Both the position numbers and the translations under genes were made by a program. A stretch of DNA of 43,883 bases from Alphaproteobacteria bacterium (GTDB lineage: Bacteria > Pseudomonadota > Alphaproteobacteria > Rhizobiales > Beijerinckiaceae): positions 1 through 43,883 of the forward strand of contig JAPOIA010000004.1 of the NCBI GenBank assembly GCA_029979185.1, given 5' to 3'. The notes beneath the pieces were generated by a model. That model saw only the letters and a list, made by a program, of their open reading frames with translations, had not been told where the DNA came from and ran no database searches. How positions within the stretch are numbered: position 1 is the first letter of the stretch; each line of letters begins with the position of its first letter. Of this stretch, positions 27,830 to 40,159 are shown piece by piece.

Positions 27830-28930
27830 CTAACTGGTCAGCCCGCCGGCCAGCGTCGGCAGATCGAGCGGGCGGAAGCCGTAATGCGACAGCCAGCGGA
27901 CGTCGGCCTCGAAGAAGGGGCGCAGGTCCGGCATGCCATATTTCAGCATGGCGATGCGGTCGATGCCCATGCCCCAGGCGAAGCCCTGATACTCGTCCGG
28001 GTCGATGCCGCAGTTGCGCAGCACATTGGCGTGGACCATGCCGCAGCCGAGGATTTCCAGCCAGTCCTCGCCCTCGCCGAAGCGGATTTCGCCGCCCTTG
28101 CGCGAGCACTGGATATCGACTTCCATCGACGGTTCGGTGAAGGGGAAGAAGGACGGGCGGAAGCGCATCGTCACATTCGGCACTTCGAAGAAGGCCTTGC
28201 AGAATTCTTCCAGGATCCATTTCAGATTGCCGAGGTGGGCCGTCTTGTCGATCACCAGCCCCTCGACCTGATGGAACATGGGCGTATGGGTCTGGTCGGA
28301 ATCGCAGCGATAGGTGCGGCCCGGGCAGATGACGCGGATCGGCGGCTTCTGGTTCAGCATGGTGCGTACCTGCACCGGGCTGGTATGCGTGCGCAGCAGC
28401 TTGCGCTGACCGTTCTCGTCCGGGTTGAAGAAGAAGGTGTCGTGCATCTCCCGGGCGGGGTGTCCTTCCGGGAAGTTCAGCTTGGTGAAGTTGTAGTCGT
28501 CCTGTTCGACGTCCGGCCCTTCGGCGATGGAAAACCCCATGTCGGCGAAGATCGCTGCCAGTTCGTCCATCACCTGGCTGATCGGATGAATGCGCCCCGT
28601 TGCGGCAGCAGGCTCGCGGACAGGCAATGTAACGTCCACCGTTTCGGAGGCAAGGCGGGCTTCCAGCGCAATCTGCTTGAGGACCGTGCGCCGGTTGGCG
28701 ATGGCGCTCGTCACCGTGTCCTTGACGACATTAATGGCGGCGCCGGCGGTCTTGCGTTCCTCCGGGCTCATCTTGCCGAGGGTGGCGAGTTTGGCGGATA
28801 CGGTGCCCTTCTTGCCGAGCGCGCCGACGCGCACGGCTTCGAGCGCTGCCTCGTCGGAAGCGGCGGCCACGGCGGAAAGGATTTCAGACTGCAGGGTTTC
28901 GAGATCGGACATGGATTCGAGATCGGACAT
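27830..28930 (-). CDS. pheS: phenylalanyl-tRNA synthetase alpha chain
   Basis: This 366-residue catalytic subunit is a class II aminoacyl-tRNA synthetase. A coiled-coil N-terminal domain at about 1-90 is followed by the catalytic core. Motif 2 region [20 protein letters not shown] and motif 3 [17 protein letters not shown] are intact. The first 18 bases of the gene are tandemly duplicated (17 of 18 identical), giving MSDLES then MSDLET and two possible starts, at 28930 and 28912; the upstream one is listed. A palindromic repeat lies in the leader at 29015-29059. Confidence 0.97.
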   Translation of the reverse strand: MSDLESMSDLETLQSEILSAVAAASDEAALEAVRVGALGKKGTVSAKLATLGKMSPEERKTAGAAINVVKDTVTSAIANRRTVLKQIALEARLASETVDVTLPVREPAAATGRIHPISQVMDELAAIFADMGFSIAEGPDVEQDDYNFTKLNFPEGHPAREMHDTFFFNPDENGQRKLLRTHTSPVQVRTMLNQKPPIRVICPGRTYRCDSDQTHTPMFHQVEGLVIDKTAHLGNLKWILEEFCKAFFEVPNVTMRFRPSFFPFTEPSMEVDIQCSRKGGEIRFGEGEDWLEILGCGMVHANVLRNCGIDPDEYQGFAWGMGIDRIAMLKYGMPDLRPFFEADVRWLSHYGFRPLDLPTLAGGLTS

Positions 28931-29014
28931 GGAAATGCGCTCTCACATCGAGAAATCTCCAGAGCCATTGACGATTCCACTGAATCGCTTGCTGGCCCCA
29001 GCTCATTGACTTGA

Positions 29015-29059
29015 CGCGTTCCCGGACGGAAAACCGGTGACCACTTTTCCTGGAAACGC
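29015..29059. repeat. palindromic intergenic repeat in pheS leader
   Basis: The left arm CGCGTTCCCGGACGGAAAA and the right arm TTTTCCTGGAAACGC form an imperfect inverted repeat around CCGGTGACCAC. The pattern of GGAAAACCGG with flanking GCGTT/AACGC is one I recall from intergenic repeats in Rhizobiales. It lies in the untranslated leader between rplT's terminator and pheS, 85 bp before the pheS start, so it could influence pheST mRNA. Confidence 0.65.
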
Positions 29060-29100
29060 TTCAGTTTGCAGCGCGGGCGCAAATCCATCCGGCTGCAATG

Positions 29101-29129
29101 AAAAAGCGGAGGCTACCAGGCCTCCGCTT
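29101..29129 (-). terminator. intrinsic terminator of rpmI-rplT
   Basis: The stem AGCGGAGGC (29105-29113) with GCCTCCGCT (29120-29128) is perfect, with a six-base loop. On the minus strand it is followed by a T-run (complement of AAAAA at 29101-29105). It lies 35 bp after the rplT stop and separates the ribosomal protein operon from pheST. Confidence 0.88.
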
Positions 29130-29163
29130 GCGTTTGCAGACCCCGGTAGCAGGATCGAAGAAA

Positions 29164-29529
29164 TCAGGCAGCCTGCGGCAGCGCAGCCTTGGCCTTTTCG
29201 ACGATCGCCTTGAAGGCGTCTGCCTCGTGAATGGCCATTTCGGAGAGAACCTTGCGGTCCACCTCGATCCCGGCCTTCGCGAGGCCGTTGATAAACTGGC
29301 TGTAGTTGATCCCGCATTCACGCACGGCTGCGTTCAGGCGCTGGATCCAGAGGGCGCGGAAGACGCGCTTCTTGTTCTTGCGGTCGCGGTAATTGTACTG
29401 CATCGCCTTGTCGACGGCAGCCTTGGCGGTGCGGATCGTATTCGAGCGGCGGCCGCGGTATCCCTTGGCCTTGTCGAGAATTTTCCTGTGGCGGGCATGG
29501 GCTGTAACGCCGCGTTTTACGCGTGCCAT
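29164..29529 (-). CDS. rplT: 50S ribosomal protein L20
   Basis: This 121-residue protein binds 23S rRNA early in 50S assembly and in many bacteria represses its own operon. The highly basic N-terminal extension ([29 protein letters not shown], read in pieces) and the globular part [39 protein letters not shown] are canonical. AGGAG precedes the ATG. It follows rpmI after 58 bp and is closed by a terminator at 29101-29129. Confidence 0.98.
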   Translation of the reverse strand: MARVKRGVTAHARHRKILDKAKGYRGRRSNTIRTAKAAVDKAMQYNYRDRKNKKRVFRALWIQRLNAAVRECGINYSQFINGLAKAGIEVDRKVLSEMAIHEADAFKAIVEKAKAALPQAA

Positions 29530-29587
29530 GACAGATCTCCTTCAAAAACTGGAAAGTTGGAACTCAGGGGTAGCCTCATGGCTCCCG

Positions 29588-29788
29588 TCAGGCGTTGGGC
29601 AGGAAATACTTTTTGACGTTCTCGCCGTCGGACTTGAACAGTATTGCCGTACCGCGCAGGTTCCGGATCTGCTTGTTGGTGCGCTTGATCATGCCATGCT
29701 GCTTGCCGGTCTGGGCATAGACAACCTTGCCTGTGCCAGTGACCTTGAAGCGCTTCTTGGCGCCGGACTTTGTCTTCAACTTGGGCAT
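29588..29788 (-). CDS. rpmI: 50S ribosomal protein L35
   Basis: This 66-residue basic protein opens [20 protein letters not shown] and ends KKYFLPNA, the L35 hallmarks. The start at 29788 has AAGGAG 6-9 bases upstream; a frame extension of seven codons is rejected. infC, which often precedes rpmI, is absent here; the neighbour upstream is the FYDLN-acid protein. A good promoter lies about 130 bp upstream. Confidence 0.97.
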   Translation of the reverse strand: MPKLKTKSGAKKRFKVTGTGKVVYAQTGKQHGMIKRTNKQIRNLRGTAILFKSDGENVKKYFLPNA

Positions 29789-29915
29789 TTTGCTCTCCTT
29801 TGCGGGCAAATCCCGCGAAATAGACCGGATTTCGTCAGAAAACCGGCTGTCGACTCATGTGAGCGAACAAAACCGCCACGGCAGCCCTGACTGGCCGGGC
29901 GGTTCGAAGTTGCGG

Positions 29916-29944
29916 CTTATAGGGAAAGTCCCGCCAATATGCAA
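29916..29944 (-). promoter_or_regulatory. sigma-70-type promoter of rpmI-rplT
   Basis: On the minus strand TTGCAT (29944-29939) is followed after exactly 17 bases by TATAAG (29921-29916). This puts transcription start near 29909, with a leader of about 120 nt before rpmI, room for an L20-type control element. The prediction rests on consensus only. Confidence 0.6.
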
Positions 29945-29967
29945 GCGCAATAAGGCGGGATTTCCGG

Positions 29968-29997
29968 GCGCCGGGTCCCGAGGGAGGACCCTGGCGC
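29968..29997 (-). terminator. hairpin after the FYDLN gene, possible terminator
   Basis: An 11-bp stem with one bulged base joins GCGCCGGGTCC (29968-29978) and GGACCCTGGCGC (29986-29997), with a 7-base loop. It lies 34 bp after the stop codon of the FYDLN gene and just upstream of the rpmI promoter. No T-run follows on either strand, so termination is not certain. Confidence 0.45.
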
Positions 29998-30030
29998 ATC
30001 AACCGATCCGTCCGCAGGACCCTGCCGGGA

Positions 30031-30435
30031 TCAGTTGTCGTCGTCCTTCTCGATGTCGCCATCGATCAGGCCCGATACGTCATCGTTGTCGTCCTCATCG
30101 TCCTCGAGGAAGGCATCGCTGGAATTGTCGTCGTCGTCCCCTTCGACATCGACATCCACATCGATGTCCACATCGACATCGGAAGAGGTTGTCACCTTGC
30201 CGTCATCGTCATCGTCCGCCTCGTCCAGCGGCACGATTTCCGCACCCATGTCCTCGTCGTCATCGTCCTCCGAGGCAACGTCCGCGGGAGCGGGAGCAGC
30301 AGGACGGGCCATTACATGGGCCGGCTGATATGTCTCGCCGCAGCGGGGACACAGGATCGGGTCCTTGTTAAGATCGAAAAACTTGGTGCCGCAGCTCTCG
30401 CATTGCCGCTTGCTGCCCAGTTCCGGTTTCGCCAC
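30031..30435 (-). CDS. TIGR02300 family (FYDLN acid domain) protein
   Basis: This 134-residue protein has an N-terminal zinc ribbon with CxxC pairs C12/C15 and C29/C32, enclosing the FFDLNKDP variant of the FYDLN motif. From about residue 55 it is almost wholly acidic, with Asp runs and an alternating Asp-Val/Asp-Ile stretch near 87-97. The family is restricted to alphaproteobacteria and its function is unknown; a zinc ribbon plus acidic tail suggests contact with basic or nucleic-acid machinery, which is inference. Divergent from aroA, as in many relatives. Confidence 0.9.
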   Translation of the reverse strand: MAKPELGSKRQCESCGTKFFDLNKDPILCPRCGETYQPAHVMARPAAPAPADVASEDDDDEDMGAEIVPLDEADDDDDGKVTTSSDVDVDIDVDVDVEGDDDDNSSDAFLEDDEDDNDDVSGLIDGDIEKDDDN

Positions 30436-32844
<2,409 letters not shown>

Positions 32845-32873
32845 CAATCGGGCGCACATCGGGGGAGGATGCG

Positions 32874-33842
32874 ATGCAGTTGCGCGAATTTGGCAAGACA
32901 GGCCTGAAGGTCTCCCAAATCGGATTTGGCTGCGGCCGTGTGGGCGGCCTGCTGATCAACGGCAGCCAAAGGGATCGGGAGCGCGCCTTCGATGTTGCGC
33001 TGGCAGGTGGCATCAACTGGTTCGATACGGCAGAGGCCTATGGCAGCGAGCAGGCGCTCGGAGATTTGCTCGCCTCGCGCAAGCCGGACGTGAATGTTTC
33101 AACCAAGGTAACGCTCGATCCGCGCTCGCAGGATATTGCAGGCGATCTGGTGAAGCAGGCGGAGGCCTGCATGGAGCGGTTGCAGCGCGACCATTTGACC
33201 GTGCTGCAGGTGCACAACCGGATCGATGATGCGGGAAGCGAGAACGGCCTGACCAGCGCCCAGATGCTGGGGCCGGTCCTGGACGGGCTCTTGCAGATGC
33301 AGCGCGCCGGCCGCACCCGGTTCATCGGGCTGACGGCGCTGGGCGATATATCTTCCATCCTGAAGGTGCTGGATTCCGGGCAGTTCCAATCGGCGCAGGT
33401 CTATTACAACGCGATCAATCCGAGCGCCCACCGGGCCATGCCGGCCGGCTGGTCTGGGCAGGATTTTGGTGGCGTCATGGCGGCTGCGAAACGGCACGGC
33501 ATGGGCATGCTGGGCATTCGCATTCTCGATGGCGGGATCATCGCTACCGACAGTCGCGAAAAACCGGTCTCGATGATGGCGCGGCAGACCAGCGAAGAGA
33601 TCGAGCAACACAAGACGCACAAAATGCTGGCTATGCTGCAGCAGAAATTTCCCGAAGCGATCCGCAACCGGGCGCAGTTCGGCGTGCGTTATGCATTGTC
33701 CTGCCGCGAACTGTCGCTCGGCCTGGTGGGGATCGGAGCGCCTGACCATGTCGAGCAGGCGCTGGAAGCGGAAGCCATGGGCCCACTGCCGGAGGCCGTC
33801 CTGAATGCAATCGAAGCCATGTATCAGACCGATTTTGTTTAG
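32874..33842 (+). CDS. aldo/keto reductase
   Basis: This 322-residue (beta/alpha)8 NADPH-dependent oxidoreductase has the AKR catalytic tetrad: D51 and Y56 in WFDTAEAYGSE, K78 in STKV and H114 in LQVHNR. The N-terminus LREFGKTGLKVSQIGFG is typical. The substrate is not predictable; homologues reduce aldehydes and keto sugars. The gene uses a GGGGAGGATGCG sequence before ATG 32874. It takes the place usually held by rpsA after cmk. A promoter and a hairpin with T-run lie downstream, before rimP. Confidence 0.88.
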   Translation: MQLREFGKTGLKVSQIGFGCGRVGGLLINGSQRDRERAFDVALAGGINWFDTAEAYGSEQALGDLLASRKPDVNVSTKVTLDPRSQDIAGDLVKQAEACMERLQRDHLTVLQVHNRIDDAGSENGLTSAQMLGPVLDGLLQMQRAGRTRFIGLTALGDISSILKVLDSGQFQSAQVYYNAINPSAHRAMPAGWSGQDFGGVMAAAKRHGMGMLGIRILDGGIIATDSREKPVSMMARQTSEEIEQHKTHKMLAMLQQKFPEAIRNRAQFGVRYALSCRELSLGLVGIGAPDHVEQALEAEAMGPLPEAVLNAIEAMYQTDFV

Positions 33843-33902
33843 GAAACCGTGCTTCGGATCTCGTTTTCGCGTGCAGATGCTGACAGATCCGATGATCTTC
33901 TC

Positions 33903-33930
33903 TTGCATTATTTTCGTTTTGTTCTATATG
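33903..33930 (+). promoter_or_regulatory. predicted promoter of the rimP-nusA operon
   Basis: TTGCAT (33903-33908) is followed after 16 bases by TATATG (33925-33930), in a locally AT-rich stretch after the aldo/keto reductase. Transcription would start near 33937 and pass through the terminator-like hairpin at 33978-34007 before reaching rimP. Consensus-based only. Confidence 0.45.
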
Positions 33931-33977
33931 AGGTTCATCAGTTTTTCATCTGGATCATCCTTGGGTGGTCAGTTTGG

Positions 33978-34007
33978 AGAGTGGGGCCCCCGGGACCCGC
34001 TCTTTTT
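33978..34007 (+). terminator. hairpin with T-run before rimP (terminator or attenuator)
   Basis: The stem AGAGTGGG (33978-33985) pairs with CCCGCTCT (33996-34003), with one G-T pair, and a U-run (34003-34007) follows. It can end the aldo/keto reductase transcript. Because a plausible promoter lies upstream of it, it may also act as a leader attenuator for rimP-nusA-infB, whose operon is autoregulated by NusA in other bacteria. Confidence 0.6.
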
Positions 34008-34093
34008 GTTTACCTTCAGCCTATGCCGGACAGCATGTGTCCGTTTCGGCATAAGCGTTCGATCCTGCATCGGTCGGGATCATACAGGCAGAT

Positions 34094-34831
34094 ATGACGA
34101 CCAGCGCGCCACAGACGGATATAGCGGCTGACATCGACGAGCCGCGTCTGATGACCGAAACCGGTCCGGCAGCCCGCGTAGCGGCCGTGGTTGCGCCTGC
34201 GCTGCGCGATATCGGCTATCGCCTGGTGCGGGTACGGGTTCTCACCGGGCAGGGTACAGTCCTGCAAATCATGGCTGAAAAGCCGGACGGAACCATGAGT
34301 GTCGACGATTGCGAGGCGGCGAGTATGGCTATTTCGCCGGTGCTCGACCTCGAGGATCCGATCAGCCAGGCCTACCGGCTGGAAATGTCCTCGCCGGGTA
34401 TCGACCGGCCTCTGGTGCGCCTGTCCGACTATCGCCGTGTGATATCCCATGAGGCGCGGATCGAGACTTCGGTACTGGTTGCTGGACGGAAAAAGTTCCG
34501 GGGCTGGATCGAGGGTGTCCGCGGCGAGGGCCGCGATGCGGTCATTCAGCTGCGGCGGATGGATGCGCGCGAGGACGAAGAGGCGGACGTATCCATTCCC
34601 GTCGCGGAGATCGCCGAAGCGCGGCTGGTGCTGACGGAGGCGCTGATCCGCGAAGCCTTGCGGACCGGCAAGGCGCAGCTGGACGAGCCGGAGGAAGGTG
34701 ATCCGGAAGGTTTTGAAGCTGTTGCAGCGCCCAAGCGCGGACCGGGCCGTTTTGCCGGCCGCCGGCAGGGCCGGGCGCAAGGCAAGACAGCGCAAGGCAA
34801 GGCAAAGGGTGTTGTGGGCCGGAAGAAATAG
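34094..34831 (+). CDS. rimP: ribosome maturation factor RimP
   Basis: This 245-residue protein assists 30S maturation. The RimP N-terminal domain ([17 protein letters not shown], then [15 protein letters not shown]) and the C-terminal SH3-like domain ([14 protein letters not shown]...) are recognisable. It is longer than most RimP proteins because of a basic, Gly/Gln/Lys-rich tail of about 35 residues ([19 protein letters not shown]). It heads the conserved rimP-nusA-ylxR-infB cluster; nusA follows after 48 bp. Confidence 0.95.
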   Translation: MTTSAPQTDIAADIDEPRLMTETGPAARVAAVVAPALRDIGYRLVRVRVLTGQGTVLQIMAEKPDGTMSVDDCEAASMAISPVLDLEDPISQAYRLEMSSPGIDRPLVRLSDYRRVISHEARIETSVLVAGRKKFRGWIEGVRGEGRDAVIQLRRMDAREDEEADVSIPVAEIAEARLVLTEALIREALRTGKAQLDEPEEGDPEGFEAVAAPKRGPGRFAGRRQGRAQGKTAQGKAKGVVGRKK

Positions 34832-34879
34832 TCCGGCACGTTTGGTGGAATTATTGTTGTTTCCTCAGGAGGAAAGACC

Positions 34880-36511
34880 ATGGCCGTAAGCGCCAACAGA
34901 CTGGAACTGCTGCAAATCGCCGACGCGGTAGCGCGCGAAAAATCGATTCCGCGTGAAATCGTGCTGAAATCCATGGAAGAGGCGCTGCAAAAGGCTGCCC
35001 GCTCCCGCTATGGACAGGAGACCGAGGTTCGCGCCGAAATCAATCCGAAGACCGGCGAAATCCGCTTTTCCCGGCTGCTGATGGTGGTCGACGAGATCGA
35101 GAACGACGCCACGCAGATCTTGCTGGCCGATGCGCACAAGAAGAATCCGGCTGCGCAGGTCGGCGACTGGATTTCCGAGACTTTGCCGCCGTTCGAATTC
35201 GGCCGCATCCCGGCCCAGTCGGCCAAGCAGGTCATCGTGCAGAAAGTGCGCGAGGCCGAACGCGACCGGCAATATGAAGAATTCAAGGACCGGATCGGCG
35301 AAATCATCAACGGCGTCGTCAAGCGCGTCGAATACGGCAATGTCATCATCGACCTGGGCAAGGGCGAAGCGGTCATCCGCCGTGACGAACTGATACCGCG
35401 CGAGGTGTTCCGTCCCGGCGACCGGGCGCGGGCCTATGTTTACGACGTGCGCCGCGAGCAGCGCGGTCCGCAGATTTTCCTGTCGCGCACCCATCCGCAG
35501 TTGATGGCGAAACTTTTCGCCCAGGAAGTGCCGGAAATCTACGATGGCGTCATAGAGGTGAAGTCGGTAGCCCGTGATCCGGGATCGCGCGCCAAGATTG
35601 CCGTGGTCTCGCGCGATGCCTCGATCGATCCGGTCGGCGCCTGCGTCGGTATGCGCGGTTCGCGCGTGCAGGCCGTGGTGAACGAGCTGCAGGGCGAAAA
35701 GATCGATATCATTCCGTGGTCTGCCGATGCGGCGACGTTCATCGTCAACGCGTTGCAGCCGGCCGAAGTGGTGAAAGTGGTGCTGGACGAGGATTCTTCC
35801 CGCATCGAGGTCGTGGTTCCTGACGAACAGCTGTCGCTGGCGATCGGCCGCCGCGGCCAGAATGTGCGCCTTGCCTCGCAGCTCACCGGCTGGGATATTG
35901 ATATCCTGACCGAGGCCGAAGAATCCGAGCGCCGGCAGAAGGAATTCGTCGAACGCACCAATATCTTCATGGAAGCGCTGGATGTGGACGAGACGATCGG
36001 CCAGCTGCTGGCTTCGGAAGGCTTCCGTTCGGTCGAGGAAATCGCCTATGTGGAGCCGGAAGAAGTGGCTTCCATCGAAGGGTTCGACGAGGATACGGCG
36101 GAAGAAATCCAGAATCGCGCCCGGGCCTATCTGGAACGGATCGATGCGGAATTTGCCGAAAAGCGCCGGGCGCTGGGCGTTTCCGACGAGCTCCTGGAAA
36201 TCGATGGCATGACCAACGAAATCCTCGCACGGCTGGGCGAAAACGACGTCAAGACGATGGAAGATTTCGCTGGCTGCGTGCCTGACGACCTGTGCGGCTG
36301 GACGGAGAGAAAAGACGGCGAAACCATTAAAAACGCTGGTTTTCTTGACGGAATCGAAATCTCTCGCGTCGATGCCGAGGCCATGATCATGAAAGCCCGC
36401 GTCAAGGCAGGCTGGATCGAGGAAGAGCCGGAAATCGACGAAGCGGTCGTGGACGAAGCTGCTGGCGACGAGGCGTCCGAGGGCGGCAGCGCGCCGGCCG
36501 CAGCGCAATAA
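34880..36511 (+). CDS. nusA: transcription termination/antitermination factor NusA
   Basis: This 543-residue protein binds RNA polymerase and nascent RNA, affecting pausing, termination and antitermination. In order: the NusA N-terminal polymerase-binding domain (to about 130), the S1 domain (about 135-200), two KH domains ([15 protein letters not shown]... and [13 protein letters not shown]), then helix-hairpin-helix acidic repeats (about 360-500), and an acidic tail. A strong AGGAGG box precedes the ATG. It sits in the standard order after rimP and before ylxR. Confidence 0.97.
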   Translation: MAVSANRLELLQIADAVAREKSIPREIVLKSMEEALQKAARSRYGQETEVRAEINPKTGEIRFSRLLMVVDEIENDATQILLADAHKKNPAAQVGDWISETLPPFEFGRIPAQSAKQVIVQKVREAERDRQYEEFKDRIGEIINGVVKRVEYGNVIIDLGKGEAVIRRDELIPREVFRPGDRARAYVYDVRREQRGPQIFLSRTHPQLMAKLFAQEVPEIYDGVIEVKSVARDPGSRAKIAVVSRDASIDPVGACVGMRGSRVQAVVNELQGEKIDIIPWSADAATFIVNALQPAEVVKVVLDEDSSRIEVVVPDEQLSLAIGRRGQNVRLASQLTGWDIDILTEAEESERRQKEFVERTNIFMEALDVDETIGQLLASEGFRSVEEIAYVEPEEVASIEGFDEDTAEEIQNRARAYLERIDAEFAEKRRALGVSDELLEIDGMTNEILARLGENDVKTMEDFAGCVPDDLCGWTERKDGETIKNAGFLDGIEISRVDAEAMIMKARVKAGWIEEEPEIDEAVVDEAAGDEASEGGSAPAAAQ

Positions 36512-36569
36512 TGCACGATAACGGGTTGGACCGGCAGCGGATCGTTACCATGTAGCGGGATAGAGGCCA

Positions 36570-37289
36570 GTGACGGCAAGTTTGGAACAGCAGGCGGACA
36601 AGTCCCGGACATTCCGGGATTCGCACAAGCGCGAGACACGGGAACGAACCTGTGCGGTCACTCGCGTTCAGTGCGATCCGGTTCAGCTGATCCGGTTTGT
36701 CGCCGGACCTGATGATGTGATTGTGCCGGACCTCAAGCGAAAGCTTCCCGGCCGCGGTGTCTGGGTTACGGCAAACGCCGACATGGTAGCCCAGGCGGTT
36801 AAACGCAACGCTTTTTCCAGGAGTCTGAAGCGGCCGGTCAAGGCGGATGCCCGGTTACCGACGCAGGTCGACGCTTTGTTGGAAGAGGATGCGCGGCAAA
36901 GCCTGGCTATGGCCAACAAGGCTGGTAAGGTGGTCACCGGCGCGTTTCAGGTCGAAAAACTGATCCAGAGCGGGGCTGTTGTAGCGCTCGTCCATGCGTC
37001 CGACGGCAGTTCTGACGGGGCGCGCAAGATCAATCAGGTGCTGTTCCGGCATCTGGAAGAGCGGGCAAATGATGTGCCGCGAGTCGAAATTTTCGATTCT
37101 GCCCAATTGGGTTTGGCATTAGGGCAAACAAATGTGATACATGCAGCGCTCAGGCAGGGTGCGGCATCCGATGCATTCCTGGTCCGGGTCAGCCGTCTGG
37201 CTGAATACCGGGCAGGCCAGCAGAAACAGCAGACCGCCAGGGCGCGCTGCGATCAGGACACGCAAGGCGCTGAAGTCGAGGATAAATGA
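36570..37289 (+). CDS. ylxR: YlxR (DUF448) and L7Ae-like RNA-binding protein
   Basis: This 239-residue protein starts with GTG at 36570, with GAGG at 36563-36566. The N-terminal DUF448/YlxR domain holds RTCAVTR and [10 protein letters not shown]; the second half (about 95-190) resembles an L7Ae-type fold. The tail is polar and Gln-rich. YlxR proteins bind RNA and sit between nusA and infB across bacteria; some affect RNase P or transcription. Its TGA overlaps the infB start (ATGA). Confidence 0.9.
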   Translation: MTASLEQQADKSRTFRDSHKRETRERTCAVTRVQCDPVQLIRFVAGPDDVIVPDLKRKLPGRGVWVTANADMVAQAVKRNAFSRSLKRPVKADARLPTQVDALLEEDARQSLAMANKAGKVVTGAFQVEKLIQSGAVVALVHASDGSSDGARKINQVLFRHLEERANDVPRVEIFDSAQLGLALGQTNVIHAALRQGAASDAFLVRVSRLAEYRAGQQKQQTARARCDQDTQGAEVEDK

Positions 37290-39961
37290 GCGAGACAAAA
37301 AGTACGGGCGAAAAGACATTGACGGCAAAGCCGAAGACACTGACGCTGAAGCGGCCGGTGGAGGCCGGAGTTGTGCGTCAGAGCTTCTCGCACGGACGCA
37401 ACAAGGCTGTCGTGGTGGAAAAGGTCAAGCGGCGCACCGTTGGCGGTGCGGCCGAGCCTGCCGCACGCGCCGAAGCGCCTGTGGCCCAGCCGAAGACCGT
37501 CCAGACAGCCAAGCCTGCTGCCAAGACGCCGTCGGGACGCGCAGCGCGTACGCCTGGCGCGCAAGCGGAAGGCGCCTCGGGCGCGCAGCCGGGCGTCGTA
37601 TTGCGGACCCTGACTGAAAGCGAGCGCGAGGCGCGTACGCGGGCGCTCGTCGATGCGCGCGAGCGCGAGCTGGAAGCCCGCAAACAGGCTGAGATCGAAG
37701 CGAAAGAACGCGCCGAGCGTGACGCTCGCGAAGCTGTCGAGCGTGCCGCTGCCGAAGCCCGGAAGGCAGAGGAAGAGGCTCGCCGTACGCAAGATGCTGA
37801 AGCCAAGCGCAAAGCCGAAGTGGCTGCGGCGAAGCGCATGGGTACGCCCGCTCCGGCCCGTCCGGTTCCTGCCGAGGAGTCCGCGGCTCCTGCCCAGCGC
37901 GCTGCCGAGCCTGCTGCCGCGAAGCCGGCGGCGGCTCCTGCTGCGCCCGGCAAGGCCCGCAGCATTGCCGATCTGGTCAACGAGGAAGCCGATGCCAAGC
38001 GTATCATCCGCCGTCCCGGAATGCCGACGAAGGTTGTGCAGCCGCCGCGCCCGGCGCGCGGCGCCCCGCAGAAGCAGCGCGGCCGGCTGACGGTTTCCAA
38101 TGCAACCGCCGAGCAGGAAGAGCGCACGCGGTCCGTCGCGTCGTTCCGCCGCCGCATGCAAAGGCTCAAGGGCGGCAGTGCGCCGCCGAAGGAAAAGCTG
38201 TCGCGCGAAGTCATTCTGCCCGAAAGCATCACGGTGCAGGAATTCGCCAACCGCATGTCCGAACGCGCGGTCGACGTTATACGCCTGTTGATGAAACAGG
38301 GCGTGATGCTGAAGGGTACCGACCTGATCGATCTGGATACCGCGGAACTGGTGGCCGAGGAACTCGGCCACACGGTCAAACGCGTTGCCGAGTCGGATAT
38401 TGAAGAAGGTCTCTTCGACGTTCCCGACGAGGAAGATACGCTGGAGCCGCGGCCGCCGGTCGTCACCATCATGGGCCATGTCGACCACGGCAAGACCTCC
38501 TTGCTCGACGCCATTCGCGAGGCCGATGTGGTGGCCGGGGAAGCCGGCGGCATCACCCAGCATATCGGCGCCTATCAGGTGACCGCGCCGAACGGCGCGA
38601 AGATCAGCTTCATCGATACTCCCGGTCACGCGGCGTTCACTGCGATGCGCGCCCGCGGCGCCAAGGTGACAGATATCGTCATTCTGGTCGTTGCGGCCGA
38701 CGACGGCGTCATGCCGCAGACGGTAGAAGCCATTTCCCATGCCAAGGTAGCGGGCGTGCCGATCATCGTTGCGATAAACAAGATCGACAAGCCCGATTCC
38801 AATCCGATGCGCGTGCGCAACGAACTTCTGCAATACGAAGTGCAGGTCGAAAGCATGGGCGGCGAAACCCTCGAAATCGAGGTGTCGGCGCTCAAGAAAC
38901 TCAATCTCGACAAGCTGCTGGAAGCCATCGCCCTGCAGGCGGAAGTGCTCGAGCTGAAGGCCAATCCGAACCGCAAGGCGGAAGGAACGGTTGTCGAGGC
39001 GTTGCTGGATCGCGGTCGCGGCCCGGTAGCGACGGTGCTGGTGCAGCGCGGTACGCTCAAGACCGGCGATATTATCGTTGCCGGTTCGCAGTGGGGCCAT
39101 GCGCGTGCGTTGATTGACGATACCGGACGGACGCGCTCTTCTGCCGGTCCGTCGATGCCCGTCGAAGTGCTGGGTTTCGGTGGCACGCCGGAAGCGGGCG
39201 ACCGGGTGGCAGTTGTCGACAGCGAGGCGCGGGCGCGCGAGATCTGCGAATATCGCGAAAGGCAGAAGCGCGAGCAGGCTGCTGTCCGCAGCGCCGGTGC
39301 ACGTGGTTCGCTCGCCGATCTGATGAGCCAGATCAAGACGGAAGGCCGCAAGGAGCTGCCGCTGATCATCAAGGGTGACGTGCAGGGTTCCGTCGAAGCG
39401 ATCATTGCGGCGCTGGACAAGCTGGGCACCGACGAAGTTGCTGCCCGGATTATCCATTCCGGCGTTGGCGGCATCAGCGAATCCGATATCACGCTTGCCG
39501 AAGCGTCCGGCGCTGTTGTCATCGGCTTCAATGTTCGCGCCTATCGCGAAGCGCGCGATCAGTCGGAACGGTCGAATGTCGAAATCCGCTATTACAATAT
39601 CATCTACAATCTTGTGGACGATATCAAAGCGGCGATGTCCGGCCTGTTGTCGCCGGATCTGCGTGAGACCATGCTCGGCAATGCGGAGATCCTGGAAGTG
39701 TTCAACATTTCCAAGGTCGGCAAGGTTGCCGGTTGCCGTGTTACCGACGGCAAGGTCGAGCGCGGCGCCAATGTGCGCCTCATTCGCGACAACGTGGTTA
39801 TTCACGAAGGGTCGCTCAGCACGCTCAAGCGCTTCAAGGACGAAGTCAAAGAGGTGCAGGCCGGTCAGGAATGCGGTATGTCGTTCGAGAAGTACGAAGA
39901 TATGCGCGCAGGCGATATCATCGAATGCTATCGCGTCGAGGAGATAGCCCGTTCGCTGTAG
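37286..39961 (+). CDS. infB: translation initiation factor IF-2
   Basis: This 891-residue GTPase brings initiator tRNA to the 30S subunit. The first 300 or so residues are a long charged Ala/Glu/Arg-rich linker with coiled-coil character (about 110-190). The IF2-N domain follows ([18 protein letters not shown]). The GTPase shows G1 GHVDHGKT at 397-404, G3 DTPGH at 444-448 and G4 NKID at 498-501. Domains II, III and IV complete the protein. It overlaps ylxR by 4 bp; rbfA follows after 198 bp. Confidence 0.98.
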   Translation: MSETKSTGEKTLTAKPKTLTLKRPVEAGVVRQSFSHGRNKAVVVEKVKRRTVGGAAEPAARAEAPVAQPKTVQTAKPAAKTPSGRAARTPGAQAEGASGAQPGVVLRTLTESEREARTRALVDARERELEARKQAEIEAKERAERDAREAVERAAAEARKAEEEARRTQDAEAKRKAEVAAAKRMGTPAPARPVPAEESAAPAQRAAEPAAAKPAAAPAAPGKARSIADLVNEEADAKRIIRRPGMPTKVVQPPRPARGAPQKQRGRLTVSNATAEQEERTRSVASFRRRMQRLKGGSAPPKEKLSREVILPESITVQEFANRMSERAVDVIRLLMKQGVMLKGTDLIDLDTAELVAEELGHTVKRVAESDIEEGLFDVPDEEDTLEPRPPVVTIMGHVDHGKTSLLDAIREADVVAGEAGGITQHIGAYQVTAPNGAKISFIDTPGHAAFTAMRARGAKVTDIVILVVAADDGVMPQTVEAISHAKVAGVPIIVAINKIDKPDSNPMRVRNELLQYEVQVESMGGETLEIEVSALKKLNLDKLLEAIALQAEVLELKANPNRKAEGTVVEALLDRGRGPVATVLVQRGTLKTGDIIVAGSQWGHARALIDDTGRTRSSAGPSMPVEVLGFGGTPEAGDRVAVVDSEARAREICEYRERQKREQAAVRSAGARGSLADLMSQIKTEGRKELPLIIKGDVQGSVEAIIAALDKLGTDEVAARIIHSGVGGISESDITLAEASGAVVIGFNVRAYREARDQSERSNVEIRYYNIIYNLVDDIKAAMSGLLSPDLRETMLGNAEILEVFNISKVGKVAGCRVTDGKVERGANVRLIRDNVVIHEGSLSTLKRFKDEVKEVQAGQECGMSFEKYEDMRAGDIIECYRVEEIARSL

Positions 39962-40159
39962 GGCTGGTCCGCTACCGCTCGCAGCATTGTTCACACGATC
40001 ATCAAACACGCCAAGGGATGGAGTCCGGTTCCGGACTTCCGCCCCGCGGCATTGTGCGGTCCGGCATTGACTGTCGGTCCGCTCCGGTTCCCAGACTGCC
40101 GCAGCTGACTCGTAGATATTTTGCCGGGTCTGTATGCGACGATGCGCGAAGGAGGTTCC

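Noticed and set aside
34865-36508. 547-codon open frame on the minus strand
   Set aside because: It mirrors nusA exactly and reflects codon bias, not a gene.
37253-40009. 918-codon open frame on the minus strand
   Set aside because: It is antisense to infB throughout and has no recognisable domain.
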